DNA of 64,000 bases from Otatea glauca (Eukaryota; Streptophyta; Magnoliopsida; Poales; Poaceae): assembly GCA_036346275.1 (NCBI GenBank), contig CM070720.1:11757278-11821277 (forward strand), in the 5' to 3' direction. Position 1 is the first letter of the stretch. Each line of letters starts with the position of its first letter. The position numbers and the translations under genes are program-made. Of the stretch, positions 11,031 through 23,021 are shown one piece after another. Under the pieces are notes generated by a model. It made no database searches and had not been told where the DNA came from. It saw nothing but the letters and a program-made list of their open reading frames with translations.

Positions 11031-11890
11031 AGTTCGAGTGACTCCACTTGGGGGGACTTGGTAGTGAAAACTCCAGTTGGAGGGATCCTAGTTAAGGAGG
11101 AACTAATGGCATATAGGTCGAACAGGCTGGGCAAAGTACCTACTCGGTATCCGTGCAATATATTGTTGTTGGACAGCGATGAGCCTACGACTTCTAAGGA
11201 ACTGATGATGAGCCCAAACTCTGAGAAATGGCTTGGAGCCATGAGATCTAAGATAGAATTCATAGGTGACAATTAGGTTTGGAACCAAGTCGATCCGCCA
11301 GATGGTGTAAAAACCATCGAATACAAATGGGTCTATAAGAAGAAGATTGATATGGATGATAATGTTCACATCTATAAAGCTCGACTTATCACAAAGGGGT
11401 TTTGACAAGTTCAAGGACTTGACTACGATGAGACTTTCTCGCCAGTTACGATGCTTAAATCTGTATGAATCATTCTAGTTATTGCTTCATATTTTGATTA
11501 TGAGATATAGCAAATGGATGTCAAAACAGCTTTCCTTAATGGAAACCTAAGTGAGGATATGTACATGACACAGCCTAAAGGTTTTATCGATCCAAAGAAT
11601 GCTAGTAAAATTTGAAAACTTTAGAAATCTATTTATGGGTTGAAGCAAACATCTCAAAGTTAGAATATTCATTTTGATGAGGTAGTCAAAGGGTTTGGCT
11701 TCATCAAGAACATAGAAAAACCTTGTGTTTACAAGAAGGTTAGTGGAAGCACACTTGTAATTCTGATCTTGTATGTAGATGACATATTATTGAATGGGAA
11801 TGACATTCCTATGCTGAAATCTGTTAATGTGTCAATGAAAAATAGTTTTTCTATGAAGAACTTAGGAGAAGAGCATTTATCTTGGGCATA
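11031..11890 (+). pseudogene. copia reverse transcriptase remnant
   Basis: Recognisable RT blocks are EKWLGAMRSKI, YKWVYKKKID, DYDETFSPVTMLKS, MDVKTAFLNGNLSEDMYM and LYVDDILLNGND. The YVDD catalytic motif at about 11776-11790 is intact. Stops occur at 11274, 11404, 11467, 11509, 11614 and others, mostly where Trp, Gln or Arg codons are expected. The frame is otherwise largely preserved over 800 bases. Confidence 0.85.
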
Positions 11891-12179
11891 AAGATCTATA
11901 GAGACAGAGAGAAAAGGCTAATTGGAATAAGTTAGAATACTTACATCAACAAGGTATTGAATTGGTTCAACATGCAGGATGCCAAGAAGGGGTTCTTGCT
12001 TATGTTGTATGGAATAAGTCTTAGTAAGACTCAATGTCCTTCGACTACTGATGAGCGAGACCATATGAGTATGATTCCATACGCTTCAACCATTGGGTCT
12101 ATCGTGTTCACCATGTTATGTACTCCACCAGATGTATCATATACTCTAAGTGTTATGAACAGATACTAGATGATCTAGG

Positions 12180-12537
12180 TGAATGACATTGGACAGAAGA
12201 TAAAAACATCCTTAAGTACTTGAGAAGGACTAATGATGTGTTCCTAGTTTATGAAAGTGAGGAAGTGCTCATTGTAAATGGTTACACCAATGCAAGCTTC
12301 TAAACTGACAAGGATGATTACTGTTTGCAATCTAGATTTGTATACATTTTGAATGGAGCAGTGAGTTGTAAAAGTTCCAAACAAACAAGGTTTATGATTC
12401 TACGATGATTGCCGAGTACATTGTGGCTTCTAAAGTTACAAAGGAGGGTATTTGGATAAAGAAATTCGTTGCTAAACCGGATGTCGTCCCAACTGCTTCG
12501 AGGCATTGCTATGTTGCTATAGATCATCCTAGCATTG
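12180..12537 (+). pseudogene. copia RNase H remnant, 3' truncated
   Basis: The fragment TMIAEYIVASKVTKEGIWIKKFV corresponds to the copia RNase H block (normally T-E-A-E-Y-x-A) and is followed by DVVPTASRHCYVAIDHP. Beyond about 12537 the similarity stops, and the sequence changes to what looks like the U5 end of the neighbouring minus-strand LTR. Confidence 0.7.
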
Positions 12538-13136
12538 AAGCTTCGCAACAATATCTCCAAGGTATCCACATGTATGGGCCATGGACGATACACACCAGAG
12601 TGCTAGCACTGGTTGCGCGGTTCTGGACGAAGGAGGTGTGGCTGCTAGGGTTTTAGGAATTTTGAATTCTTATGGCATCTCTTAACCATAAAGCCACCAT
12701 CCCTTCCCAATATATAGACGCATCACAATGGCTCTCTACATTAAAGGCCCATTTGAAACTCGAAGCCCATCAGAATTTGAATCACCATCCGAATTAAATC
12801 CCAATCCTTTAAGCGTGCGACCCTATTGATTTACATATACTTGGACATGGCCCGATCATAGGGGGTGACCTGATCTTGTGATAACGAATATAATAACTCG
12901 GACCCGTGAACCTTGATAAACATTGGTGCCAATCACCATCTCGATACGACAACCTACGACACGTGAATTCACCCAAGGACACATTTTGATCACCCCGAAG
13001 AAGTTGTAAGAACAATGATGATAAATTTCAGATTATAACTCCCCATTCTAATGGGACATTGGAGCACAAGCCATAGAAAATAAGAGTATTTCTTTGATCG
13101 TAAAATTCATGGTTATGTTTACAATGGAGGGAGCAC

Positions 13137-13145
13137 ATATATATA
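13137..13145 (-). promoter_or_regulatory. TATA box of the element C LTR
   Basis: In minus orientation the sequence is CCCCTATATATATGTGCTCC, a strong plant TATA box. It lies about 470 bases from the LTR start once the inserted solo LTR is removed. It would start the transcript of a copy that still had this LTR at its 5' end. Confidence 0.6.
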
Positions 13146-13476
13146 GGGGTGGTGGTGCATGAACAGTAAATTGCCTCCAATATACACTCTCCCATCTAAA
13201 TGGAAACAAATTATTACATAATATGGGAATAATCTCCTCTTGCCATGTCATGGTGACCACCTTTATTTCTTGGAGATTGTTGAAATCCCTTCTTGCCAAG
13301 TCATGGTGATCTCTTTCTTTGTTTGAAATTGCTAATATCTTTACTTTCTTTCCTTCTTGCTTCTTTCCTTTGCATAAGGAAAGTCGAAATCTCTCCTACC
13401 TTCTCTCTTGCTTCTTTCCTTTTCGCTTGAAGTGTATACATGGAAGGAGATAGAGGGGCTCATGGGCCACATGGGC

Positions 13477-13481
13477 CGCAT
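13477..13481. repeat. target site duplication CGCAT (left)
   Basis: The five bases CGCAT directly before the solo LTR are repeated exactly after it at 15814-15818. This is the 5-bp duplication made by an LTR-element integrase. Confidence 0.95.
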
Positions 13482-15813
13482 TGTAACACCCCGGCACAAC
13501 ACGTGCCCAGAATGTCACCATAACAACTACAAATACTAACAAATGCTCCAATTACCCAAAAATTTCAGTAAGCAACCTAAATAAAAATCTCACATCTATA
13601 GCATGCCACGACCACAACATGGGCATAAATAAATAAGCAACCACATAACAATAATCCCATGCATATGATAACTAGAAAAGCATACTAGAAAATAATTCCA
13701 GCAACATTAACATCACATAGCTAGCTCAATAATTATGCTAAACAAGTAACACAGTTCCACTTTTGATCAAGATAGTATTTAATCAACAAGATCAAATAGG
13801 ACACATCTACACGATAAATAGGGATAAATGATTGAACATCTAATTTATTATTTATGGTGAAATTGCTCCAAAGCTAATTATTATGAATGGCATGAATGTG
13901 TGACGTGGTGAAGCTAAACTCCATCCCTTCATGACGTCCTCAAAGTACCTAAAATATTAAATAAACAAGCGTGAGTCCAAAAAACTCAGCAAATTATATC
14001 ATACAAGGATAAAATACATTAAGTTACTCAAGAGAAACATACAACATATTTCCCCATCCACACAAGTAGTGAATCTCAACAGTTAGCATCACATTTTTAA
14101 TCTCATGTGCAATGCACCATGCTTTCATGCTAAAAAATGCACCATTCATAACCTATACCGGTATACCTTGAGTGCACACCTGTGAGTGTCGCACCCTTTC
14201 TTTCCCTACCATCCCAGTGGAGGGGCCCACAAGTAAGTCTCACTCCCATCCATCCCCGCGGATGGGACTACTTGATAGGTCTTTCAACATAGCACTCCGG
14301 ATTAGTCATATGACCACATATGACTTTCTCACCAACCTGGCTCGAATTCTTTTCATGACATGGATGCAAATGATGCAATATAATATCTCAATTTTACATT
14401 TGCCATGTATCATCATCCGAAGGATGGAGCACAAATAATACCAACAATTGAAATAACTCATATAAATCATCATGATTGCAAATTTAACAATAAACACCAT
14501 ATCTCATTTCCAGCCATCCTTAATTGTGCAATATACGTGACTCTTTACCACGCAAAGAGGAGGGGCCTGAGCTTGAGGCCGCACCGGGAGTCACACCACT
14601 TACAGCAAGCACACCTCCTCAAAAACATGTCACAATAGTACATACACCAAAAATAACAATAACGCAACTACGCACCATCCCCGGGATAAGCTATCACTCT
14701 TGGCAATCAATTAACCCCTTGCTGTCCTTACTGTCAGAATACCATAAATTTCAGTCCAAGAGCCCAAAAATAGGAACTCATTAACTTTATAAAAACTACA
14801 CAAGAATACCAAACAATATTCTAGTTACTCATCATTTTTAATGACTACATCAAATCCCTCAAATTCAACATAGAAAACCAATCTGTCATCAACCTGGAAA
14901 GCAGCCTTCACAATTTTGTAACTATTTTTATACAACACCAAATTAAGCAAACAATGACATTTTCTAAATCTACCAGAAATTTCCTAGCTATCTCTAGTTA
15001 TTGAAATAATTTAATTAGACATCATATTTGCCCTAATTTGCTAATTACCGCGAGTGCTACTAACAGGCACAGATTCTGGACATCAGTATTTCAAAAGGCC
15101 ATAACTTTTAAATCGCTTAACTAAAATTCATGTTCTTGGTATATAATTGAACTTAAGGCAACGATCTACAACTTTCACAACAGCCGAGCCCTCTGAAAAT
15201 GACTAGAACTATTTCGAAACTTAGATAAAAAAACGCTAACAGCGCTGCACGAGGGCAGAACTATCCTAGACCTAAACATTCTCTAATCAAACTTAGTATC
15301 AACAATAAAACAGAAAACCCTAGCAAGGCGAAACCAGATTATAGAGACCAAAAAACCCACTCCACCTAGTAAAACAATTATACCTTCCGAAGACTCACGA
15401 GATCAACATAAAAATGCGAACTCTCCCTACAAACCGCGTGATCTGCAATCCTTCTTGCAAACCAATCCACCAGGGCAACAAGGGAGATTGGCTAGAAGGA
15501 AGGGCAAGGCTAGGGCGCCAGAGAGGAGCTAGGGGCTAGCCAAGACTAGCCAGGAGAGAGGGCGCCCAAGAGAGAGGATGAGGAGAACCACAGGAGAAGA
15601 AAGCAGGGGCGGCTGGGGATGAAGTGGCGTAGGGAGGGGCTGGGGGACTAGGTTAGGGGTGGCTAGGGGGTGGGATATGGTTAGACCACTAATTCTTCCC
15701 CCACATGGGCCAAATACCAGACTCTAGCGGCCCATAATAGCCCCATGAGGTCTAAACAGCGCACAAAACCCCAAATTTCAGCCCATACAGCAAAAATTAT
15801 TTGGGATATTACA
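13482..15813 (-). mobile_element. solo LTR, 2332 bp, same family as element A
   Basis: The repeat begins TGTAACACCCCGGCAC and ends GGATATTACA, and is flanked by a perfect CGCAT duplication. There is no primer site or internal sequence, so it is a solo LTR left by recombination between the two LTRs of a full element. Its inverse matches the 5' LTR of element A (23988-26296): both have the CCGGGGTGTTACA end, the CCCATCC..GGGCCCCTCC block (about 14213-14275, compare 25605-25625) and a TGAGT..ACTCA hairpin. Element A carries three copies of an internal repeat of which only one is visible here. Confidence 0.9.
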
Positions 15814-15818
15814 CGCAT
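15814..15818. repeat. target site duplication CGCAT (right)
   Basis: Right-hand copy of the 5-bp duplication flanking the solo LTR; identical to 13477-13481. Confidence 0.95.
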
Positions 15819-15941
15819 GTAGTTGGCATGGTCCATGCCTCCAAGTGCTCCTATGTGTTTCCTGATACTAGTAATGTTTCTGTTGTCTCCTTTTGCTATC
15901 TGTCGTCCCTCTCCTCCCGCTAGACTCAACATATTCCAACA

Positions 15942-16282
15942 CCTTCATATCTGAGAACACAAAAAGTAGTTGCAAAAGGAAACATCTAATTCTCATTAGA
16001 AGTTAAATTATGGTCAGTTAAAAGAAAAACAAAATTTTGAGCTAGTTTCTTGGCACTTGATCGTGCTATAGGCCCTTGAAACATATTTGGAGCCTCATCA
16101 TGAGTACTAGAAGCTAGAAAAAGGTGTAGATGATGTCGGTGTAGTCGAAGTAATGCTCTCATCATCCTCCCTCTCTTGAAAATGAGTTATCCTCAACTCT
16201 CTATCCTGTGATCCAAAGAAAGGAGATAAATCTGAAACATTAAAGTTGCACTTATAGCGTAGTCTTCTCCCAAAAATTCAAT
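15942..16282 (-). other. 3' untranslated part of element C
   Basis: This is non-coding sequence between the end of pol and the start of the 3' LTR. In minus orientation GATATGAAGG lies right before the LTR start and may be a weak polypurine tract. No gene seen. Confidence 0.45.
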
Positions 16283-16531
16283 CTAGTAAGCATTGTCATT
16301 AATCTTCTCAAGAACCTTGATTGAACCATCACCTCTATGCATCAATTTGGACTTCCTATTTTCTAGAAAACATTCCTTTCTCATTTGAACCCAAACGATG
16401 TCACCTGGCTCAAAAAGCATGTTCTTTCTAGACTTGTTGGCTCTATCAACATAAGAATGTATCTTATTTTCAATTACTTTTTTAGTGGTTGCATGAAGTT
16501 TTTTTAATAATATCAGCATGTTTAGAAGCAT
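16283..16531 (-). pseudogene. element C integrase C-terminal part
   Basis: The reading contains FEPGDIVWVQMRKECF, then RKSKLMHRGDGSIKVLEKINDNAY. This is the GPY/F-type region that follows the catalytic core in gypsy integrases and contacts DNA. The last residues match the usual K-I-N-D-N-A-Y end block. Separated from the core by a gap with stops between 16531 and 16671. Confidence 0.75.
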
Positions 16532-16670
16532 CCATATTTGTACGTTCTAATAAAGGGAGTGGTAACAAATCAAGTGGTATGATAGGTTTAAAATCATACA
16601 CTACCTCAAAAGGACAAAGTTGATTAGTAGAATGTATCGCCCTATTATATGCAAACTCCACGTGCAGTAA

Positions 16671-17324
16671 TCAATCCTCCCACTTTTTTAAATTCTTCTT
16701 AATCATTGTTCTTAAGAGTATAGACAATGTGCAATTTACCACTTCAGTTTGTCCATCAATTTCTCGGTGACATGCTGTAGAAAACAGCAATTTTGTTCCT
16801 AGCTTTGCCCACAATATCATCCAAAAGTAACTCATGAATTTGACAACATGATCTAAAACAATGGTTAGTGCAACACCATGCAACCTCATAATTTTCCTAA
16901 AGAACAAATGAGCTACATGTGAAGCATCATCACTCTTATGACAAGGAATAAAATGAGTCATCTTAGAAAACCTATCCACTAATACAAAAATAGAATCTCT
17001 CCACCTCTTAGTCCTAGGTAATCTTAAAACAAAATCCATGCTAATGCCTTCCCATGGAACACTAGGAATTGAAAGAGGTGTATACAAACCATGTGGATTT
17101 AACTTTATGACATGTAACACATCATTGTACAAACTATTCGACGTCACGCACATATTAGGCCAATAAAAATGATCACTTAGCATCATGAGTGTATTTTCTG
17201 TGTCAAAATGTCGCATCAATCCACATGCAAGAGATTCTTGCAACAACAAACAAATAGACAAATTGGGAACACAAAGCTTGTTAGCACAAAACAAATGGCT
17301 ATCATGTCTATGAAACTTACCCAT
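16671..17324 (-). pseudogene. element C integrase zinc domain and core
   Basis: The order is ESLACGLMRHFDTENTLMML, HFYWPNM, a reduced zinc-binding segment, then the catalytic core MDFVLRLPRTKRWRDSIFVLVDRFSKMTHFIP. The block IVLDHVVKFMSYFW replaces the usual S-D-R-D-x-K-F, and the last catalytic block reads REIDGQTEVVN. The zinc ligands are damaged: the Cys-x2-Cys region, normally C-x-x-C-N-x-x-K, is replaced by LYNDVLHVIK. The open frame is 217 residues long, but the protein is unlikely to work. Confidence 0.82.
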
Positions 17325-17554
17325 CCTTTTCCTTCTTGGTAGTGAGAGTATGGTGCTGAAAATTCATTATCATAAGCATACAAATCTTTCAAACTCTCTA
17401 ATCCGGGAACTTTAATTTCTAATTGAGTTAAAAACACAGATTTCCTAGAAAGGGCATCAGCAATAACATTCTCTTTGCCTTTCTTATATTTAACAATATA
17501 AGGGAAAGTTTCAATGAATTCTACAAACTTAACATGTCTACGGTTTAAATTAGC

Positions 17555-17887
17555 TTAGTCTTTCAAATATTTCAAAGGTTCATAATCAGAACGAATAACA
17601 AATTCTTTAGGCCAAAGATTATGTTGCCAAGTTTCAAGTGCTCTAACCAAAGTATACATTTTTTTATCATAAACAAGATAATTCAATTGAGCTCCTCCTA
17701 ATTTTTCACTAAAGTATGCTATTGGTTTTCCCTCTTGCATTACAACACCACCAATACCAATTCCACTAGCATCACATTCAATTTCAAAAGTCATAGTGAA
17801 ATCTGGTACAACAAGCAATGGTGCTTCAGTTAAGCGTTTCTTAAGTTCATTGAAATCATGTTCTTGCCGTTCACCCCAAGTAAGCAC
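17555..17887 (-). pseudogene. element C RNase H
   Basis: The 110-residue frame opens with the tail of the RT connection (LTWGERQEHDFNELKKRL). It continues with the RNase H block FEIECDASGIGIGGVVMQ, which holds the first catalytic Asp, and with KPIAYFSEKLGGAQLNYLVYDKKMYTLVRALETWQHNL. The last part, IRSDYEPLKYLKD, replaces the usual T-D-H-x-x-L-K-Y. It ends at an early stop. Confidence 0.82.
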
Positions 17888-17999
17888 AATGCCCTTTTAG
17901 TCAATTTATTCAATGAGGCAGCAATGGTACTAAAATATTTAACAAAACGATGATAGAAACTAGCAAGACTATAAAAGCTTCTAACTTGACACACATTCA

Positions 18000-18936
18000 C
18001 AAGAGTAGACCAATTCTTAATTGCTTCAACTTTAGATTCATCACTTCTATGCCATGTCCAGAAACTACATAGCCTAAGAACACCACTTTATCTTGACAAA
18101 AAGTGCACTTCTCAAAATTATCATACAGTTTCTCATGCCAAAGCATATCAAGAACTTGTCTAATATGTTCAATGTGTTCATCCATCGTTTTGCTATAGAT
18201 AACTATATCATGAAATTATACCACAACAACTCTTCTAATGAAAGCTCTAAAACATGATTCATTAAGCACATGAATGTACTAGGTTCATTAGTTAGTCCAA
18301 AAGATATGACTAACCACTCATAAAATCTAAATTTTATTTGAAAGCAGTTTTCCATTCATCACCATGTTTCAGCCTAATCTGGTGGTATCCACTAAGCAAA
18401 TCAATCTTGGAGAACAAGATAGCACCACTAAGTTCATCAAGCATATCATCTAACCTAAGAATAGGATGATAGTACCAAATAGTAATATTATTAATGGCAC
18501 AACAATCAACACACATTCTCCATGAACCATCCTTATTAGGAACAAGAATGACAGGAACAACATAAGGGCTCAAGTTTTCGCGTATGTACCCTTTGTTAAG
18601 TAGTTCTTGCACTTGGCGTTGATTCTCTTTTGTCTCCTCCAGATTGGTTCGATATGAAGGCCGGTTTAGGAGAGATGCACCTGGTATCAAGTCAATTTGG
18701 TGCTCAATTCCTCGCATTGTTGGCAAACCAGTAGGAATCTCATCTGGGAATACGTCCTCATATGCCTGCAAAAGAATAGAAATAGCACTAGGAAGAGATG
18801 TCAAGTTGGTAGTGGAAATCGAAACATCCTTGAGAAATAACACATAGTGCATCAAATCGGGATTGACTTCTTGCAAATTTGATTTTGTAGCTATCATGAC
18901 TAATTTCTCTCCCTCAACTTTCTTTTTGGCTCTCAA
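18000..18936 (-). pseudogene. element C reverse transcriptase
   Basis: The RT begins with the typical approach LLQAYEDVFPDEIPTGLP. It has IDLIPGASLLNRPSYRTN, VPVILVPNKDGSWRMCVDC and LFSKIDLLSGYHQIRLKHGDEWKTAFK. In the catalytic block near 18200-18225 the reading is VVV*FHDIVIYSKT instead of the family's V-V-Y-F-D-D-I-L-I-Y, so the YxDD motif has a stop and loses one Asp. The C-terminal thumb continues as FEKCTFCQDKVVFLGYVVSGHGIEV. Confidence 0.85.
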
Positions 18937-18957
18937 GCTAGCTCTATGTATCTCATT

Positions 18958-20093
18958 TCAGCAAGGTGCAAAATCACTAACTTTCCTGTTATCTTGCTCT
19001 TTTGCTTGTTGTTTATTCAATTGTTCAGCAACAATTTGATTAGGAGTCATGGGCAACAAATTTTTATTGAATCCCTTATACTTAAAAGAACAAGTATATT
19101 CACACCCGTTATGCATTGCCCCTACATCAAATTGCCAAGGTCTTCCCAACAATAAATGACAAACAGTCATAGGCAGAACATCACAAACAACTTCATCAGA
19201 ATAATCTTTAATCTTAAATGGTACCTTAACTATGTATTGAACCTTTACATCTCTACAATTACTAAACCATTGAACATGATATGGATGAGGATGTTTAAGC
19301 AATTTCAGATCAAGCTTGTCACACATTTCCACACTAGCTGGGTAATGATAACTAACACCATCAATGATTAGTTTAATTACCTTATCACATACCTTAGCTT
19401 GAGTTTGGAAAAGGTTGCATTGTTGCACCGTAGAGTCATTTTCTTGGATTTGAACACTTAGGGTTTTAGTAACCACAAGCGTAGGTCCTGTTTCATGTGA
19501 GAAATCTTGACCCTCAGAGTCTTGTTCTTCTTCATGTGCCTCTTCATGGACACCGATTTCAGAATGCGGTTTCATTTCATCTTCACTCATTGAGTCATAT
19601 TCTCCATCTTCAGTGATGAACATCATGCAATTGTTTGGACATTCCCACGAAATGTGTCCATACCCTAAATACTTGAAGCATTGCACCTCTCTACTTTTGG
19701 TTGTTGACCCAACTGAAGATGTAAGGGTTGGAGCACCTTTCTTTTCGCTTGTAGTACCAACAGTCTTTGTCACAAAAGAAGTATAAATCGAATTGACGAA
19801 GAAGTACCTCGTCCCAAGCTAAAACGTGCTTTGGATGCATCTGAAGATGAAGATGGCGCCCTCAAATTGAAAGATGCCGCCCTTTGTGCTAGCCTTGCAT
19901 CTTCCATCATTTGTTTTTCGGCCTTTGTTGCTTGATGTACCAACTCTAACGTGGTATTATAGGGTTGATAAATAACAATACACTTCACATTGCAATTCAA
20001 ATAATGTAGAACTCGTCCAGTCGTTTTCTCTTCATCTTCTTGAACATGTGCCCGAATCATGTATTGCTCCATCTCCTTGTAGTACTCCACCAC
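18958..20093 (-). pseudogene. element C gag C-terminal part, zinc knuckle and protease
   Basis: The reading includes the gag end (MVEYYKEMEQYMIRAHVQEDEE). A knuckle follows in which the second Cys is changed to Tyr: CFKYLGYGHISWEC where the family has CxxC. After an acidic linker comes the protease region with IIDGVSYHYPASVEMCDKLDLK, where the usual D-G-G-S of this lineage is D-G-V-S. The gag part (to 19770) and the protease part (from 19773) lie in different frames. Confidence 0.75.
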
Positions 20094-20504
20094 TAAACGT
20101 GCGCCTTGTCTTAAATTTTGTAATTTATCAAAAGGTTAGGTATATAATGGTTAGGAACAAAACGAGAACGCATTTCCCTTTTCATTTCAGCACATGAAGC
20201 AATGTGTGTTTCTCCGTGCTCCTCCCTTTGATTAATCACTTGTTCTCACCAAATTAAAGCATAGCCATCGAACTCAAGAGCCGCCATGTGTAGCTTCTTC
20301 TCTTTTGAGTATTTGTGCATTCGGAAGATCTTATCTATCTTAAGGTCCCAACTGAAGTAACTGTCTGGATCTACATCACCAACAAACTTAGGATTATTAA
20401 ATATTACCTTACCGAACTTCTCCATAGGTGCTCCTCCTTGTCATCCACCATGATGTCAATAGCCATCATTGTGGAAAAGCATGAAGTTGCTGTTAATGTC
20501 TTTC

Positions 20505-20900
20505 TCAATGGCGCCATACCCATGGCCTTGGGAAAGCACCATGGCCACCTCTACCACGCCCAAGGTATGGTGGTCGAATTGCATTGGCAATGACGCTATC
20601 TCTCCTCCATGATTGGGCCTCCTGCTCTAAGCGTGCGGCAGTCTCCACATCTATTTCATTGAGTTCTGCACCTCCACCTTGAACACTAGTCTCCCATTGT
20701 ATTCTATTTTCTAGTATTTGATCCTTGTAAAACTCATTCAACTTTTTATCAAATTAACCTACCATTTGTGTCACGATGTCATCTCTCAAGATGTTCATGT
20801 TCTTATTGAGTTGTTCATTGAATCCATTTGTCATCTTCTCCAATTCAGCATGTGTGATAAATAGTAACGACTTTCCCTTATCTCTACCATTATCTGCCAT
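20505..20900 (-). pseudogene. element C gag N-terminal part
   Basis: From an ATG whose complement is at 20898-20900 the reading is MADNGRDKGKSLLFITHAEL, then EQLNKNMNILRDDIVTQM, a stop near 20757, and then ENRIQWETSVQGGGAELNEIDVETAARLEQEAQSW. The last block recurs in the fragment at 21415-21716, which shows that it is a real family sequence. Confidence 0.65.
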
Positions 20901-21414
20901 GGTTAGTGCAAACACGAAAACAAATCAACAAATATATGATGTATATGATGGATATACTCAAGCTCACCCTCTCGTTTACCACCCTAAGTTCTTACTACTC
21001 CTTCTATGGATTAAAGTGTTGTACATACTCTGGTGGTAGTAGACAAGACCAATGTGATTACTCAAGTGAATTCACAGTCAAAGCGTTGCACGAAACAATG
21101 GTTGATATGTGGAGCTTAGAGAGTTAGTGTATATCCTATACAATCTGAAAATTCTAGTTATTATAATGATAAGCAATAATCCAAACAAGAATTCACAAGT
21201 TCTAGTTGCCGATCTCAAAGATATAAGTCAATTTGAAAGCAAAACACACACAAAGATAATGGCATTTATGCAATCAAGGAATGAGCTATGAAATAAGTGA
21301 CACACAAAAGCTCTATTGCACAAGTCATAGAGAGACGGTAGTTTATTGCTTTAAGAATGTAAAAAGGGCAAAAGATTGCTCACAAATTAATACAATTGCA
21401 CAATATAAAAATTT
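20901..21414. other. region upstream of element C gag
   Basis: No gene is supported. The stretch should contain leader, primer site and 5' LTR end of element C, but neither TGGTATCAGAGC nor a TG..CA boundary that matches 15941 was found. It may be a foreign join. Confidence 0.35.
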
Positions 21415-21716
21415 CAAACACTCCTCCTTTTCTTCGACCATGACGTATGTAACCATCATTGCGGTAAAGTATGAAGTCATTGTCCATGTCTACCTCAATG
21501 GAACCATACCTATGGCCTTGGGCATCACCAAAGCCACCTGTACCACGCGCGGGATGTGGTGGTCGAATCGCATTGGCAACGGCGTGATCCCTCCACCTTG
21601 CTTTGGCCTCCTACTCCAAGCGTGCAGCAGTATCCACATCTATTTCATTGAATTCTGCACCTCCACCTTGAACACTAGTCTCTTCTTGTGTTCCATTCTC
21701 TAGTGTTCAATCCCTA
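21415..21716 (-). pseudogene. second copy of the element C gag segment
   Basis: About 300 bases repeat the segment 20425-20738 in the same orientation at roughly 80-85 percent identity by eye. In minus orientation the protein phrase is ETSVQGGGAEFNEIDVDTAARLEYEA. It must come from another copy of the same family or from an old tandem duplication. It ends abruptly at about 21716, where a different repeat begins. Confidence 0.75.
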
Positions 21717-21894
21717 CTAAACTGAAGGACCGAAATCAACGACTAGAGGGGGTTGAATAGGAGCCAAATAGAATTTCTCCTCAAAAATCTCTTCTAGAAC
21801 ACCAGTGCTATGGAGCAAACATTAGGTTTAAGAACATGTAAAATAGAATGAATGGAGTAAGAATTGAGCAACTCGGATGATCAAAAATATCAAA

Positions 21895-22380
21895 TTTGGC
21901 TGTAAAGAAATGTGAATAACTTTAGATCTACTTATCTAAAATTGACGAAATTTGAATCATAGCAAGATAAGGTCCTTAGGGTTAAGATTACAAAAGGAAT
22001 TTCAAAATAAAGCCAAAAAGAGAGACTTATCTAGCTTAACATTCACAATGCATAAAAACATAGCTTTTAGAAACTTGGCCGCAAAGAAAACTCAATAACT
22101 TTTGATATACTCATCAAAAGTTGATGAAATTTGAAACATAGGAAGGTAAGGTCCTCAAGGTCATGATTCCAAAAGTAATTTGAAAATAAAGCCAAAATGT
22201 GTGATCTATCTAGCTTAACATTCAAAATGCACAAGAAGAGATATTTTGGAAAATTTGACCATTAAGAAACATCAATAAATCTTGATCTATCTAACCAAAC
22301 TTGATGAAACTTGAACCATGGCTATGAAATTCTCTTAGGACTATGATTACAAAAGGAATTACAAGAATAAGAACAAGGTC
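21895..22380. repeat. 180-bp tandem repeat, almost three copies
   Basis: Units start at about 21895, 22075 and 22255, exactly 180 bases apart; the third is incomplete. Each opens with a TTGGCxGxAAAGAAA-like phrase and contains GATGAAATTTGAA and TCTAGCTTAAC-like phrases. The copies differ at perhaps a fifth to a quarter of positions. Confidence 0.85.
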
Positions 22381-23021
22381 TCAACCTTTCATGCGAATAG
22401 TTCAAGCTACACCAAAAACATCGATTTCAAATCAAGAACACGGTGTTGCAAGCATAACTTGAGTAAGAATGAGTTCTAATAGATATTGCTGGGTTGGAAC
22501 ATGAGTTAGATCAGTTTCTCAACCTCTTATATGTCCTAGATCCAATAGAACTACAGCAAGTACAAAGAGAGAAAGCAAAACTCAAGTTGTATGAAAGAAC
22601 CAAACCAAAATGCCTTTTCAGATTTCTCCCCCTTTTGGCAATATAGGCATCAAGAAGAAAAATGTATGCATAAGATGCATCCTAGGAGAGCTTTGAAAAT
22701 TATCCAAATGAGCAAAAGGAACAAAGTATGATACCAAGCTACTCAAGTTTAGATTATGCTAATCTAGGGCATATCCATGTGCATATTTCATTATCCTTGC
22801 TAGCAAGCACAAATAAGATTATGCTGTTTTTGCATAATTTCAACAAGTGCTACACTTAACATAATCTCCAAACTAGAAGCAAAGCAATGACATGGATCAA
22901 ATGGACAACCTAGAGTTCAACTAGTCAACACTTTGAGGAGCTACAAGTGCATAAGAGATCCTTCATGCTTAATCATCTTTTGTGAATGCGAATTTTAGAT
23001 TTTACCGACAAAAATAGGTTT

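Larger units (their letters stand above)
9085..12537 (+). mobile_element. Ty1/copia element D, degraded, LTRs not found
   Basis: Gag, integrase, RT and RNase H remains occur in copia order on the plus strand. They contain many stops and an internal deletion in the integrase. The 3' end is lost: RNase H-like coding fades after about 12537, where the LTR of the next element seems to begin. Its wording differs from the SIRE-like copy at the left edge, so this is a different copia lineage. Confidence 0.82.
12560..15941 (-). repeat. 3' LTR of gypsy element C, interrupted by a solo LTR
   Basis: In minus orientation the LTR starts TGTTGGAATATGTTGAG at 15941, just after the end of pol. It runs to 15819, is interrupted by the solo LTR 13482-15813, and continues from 13476 leftwards. 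It carries a TATA box at 13137-13145. The left end is not sharp and is placed near 12560, where copia D stops. The matching 5' LTR was not found, so the call rests on position, TG start and promoter. Confidence 0.6.
16283..20900 (-). mobile_element. Ty3/gypsy element C, internal region
   Basis: On the minus strand the order is gag, protease, RT, RNase H, integrase, which is the gypsy order. The style of the integrase (phrases such as GLYTPL, SVPWEGISMDFVLRLPR, IPCHKSDDASH) is that of plant chromovirus-like gypsy elements; the exact clade is not settled. Pol is broken by frame changes and stops. The 5' LTR upstream of gag is not recognised. Confidence 0.85.

Noticed and set aside
20281..20593. 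Plus-strand frame of 92 residues over the gag region of element C
   Set aside because: Shadow of the minus-strand gag; the minus reading is repeated in the second copy with protein-level similarity.
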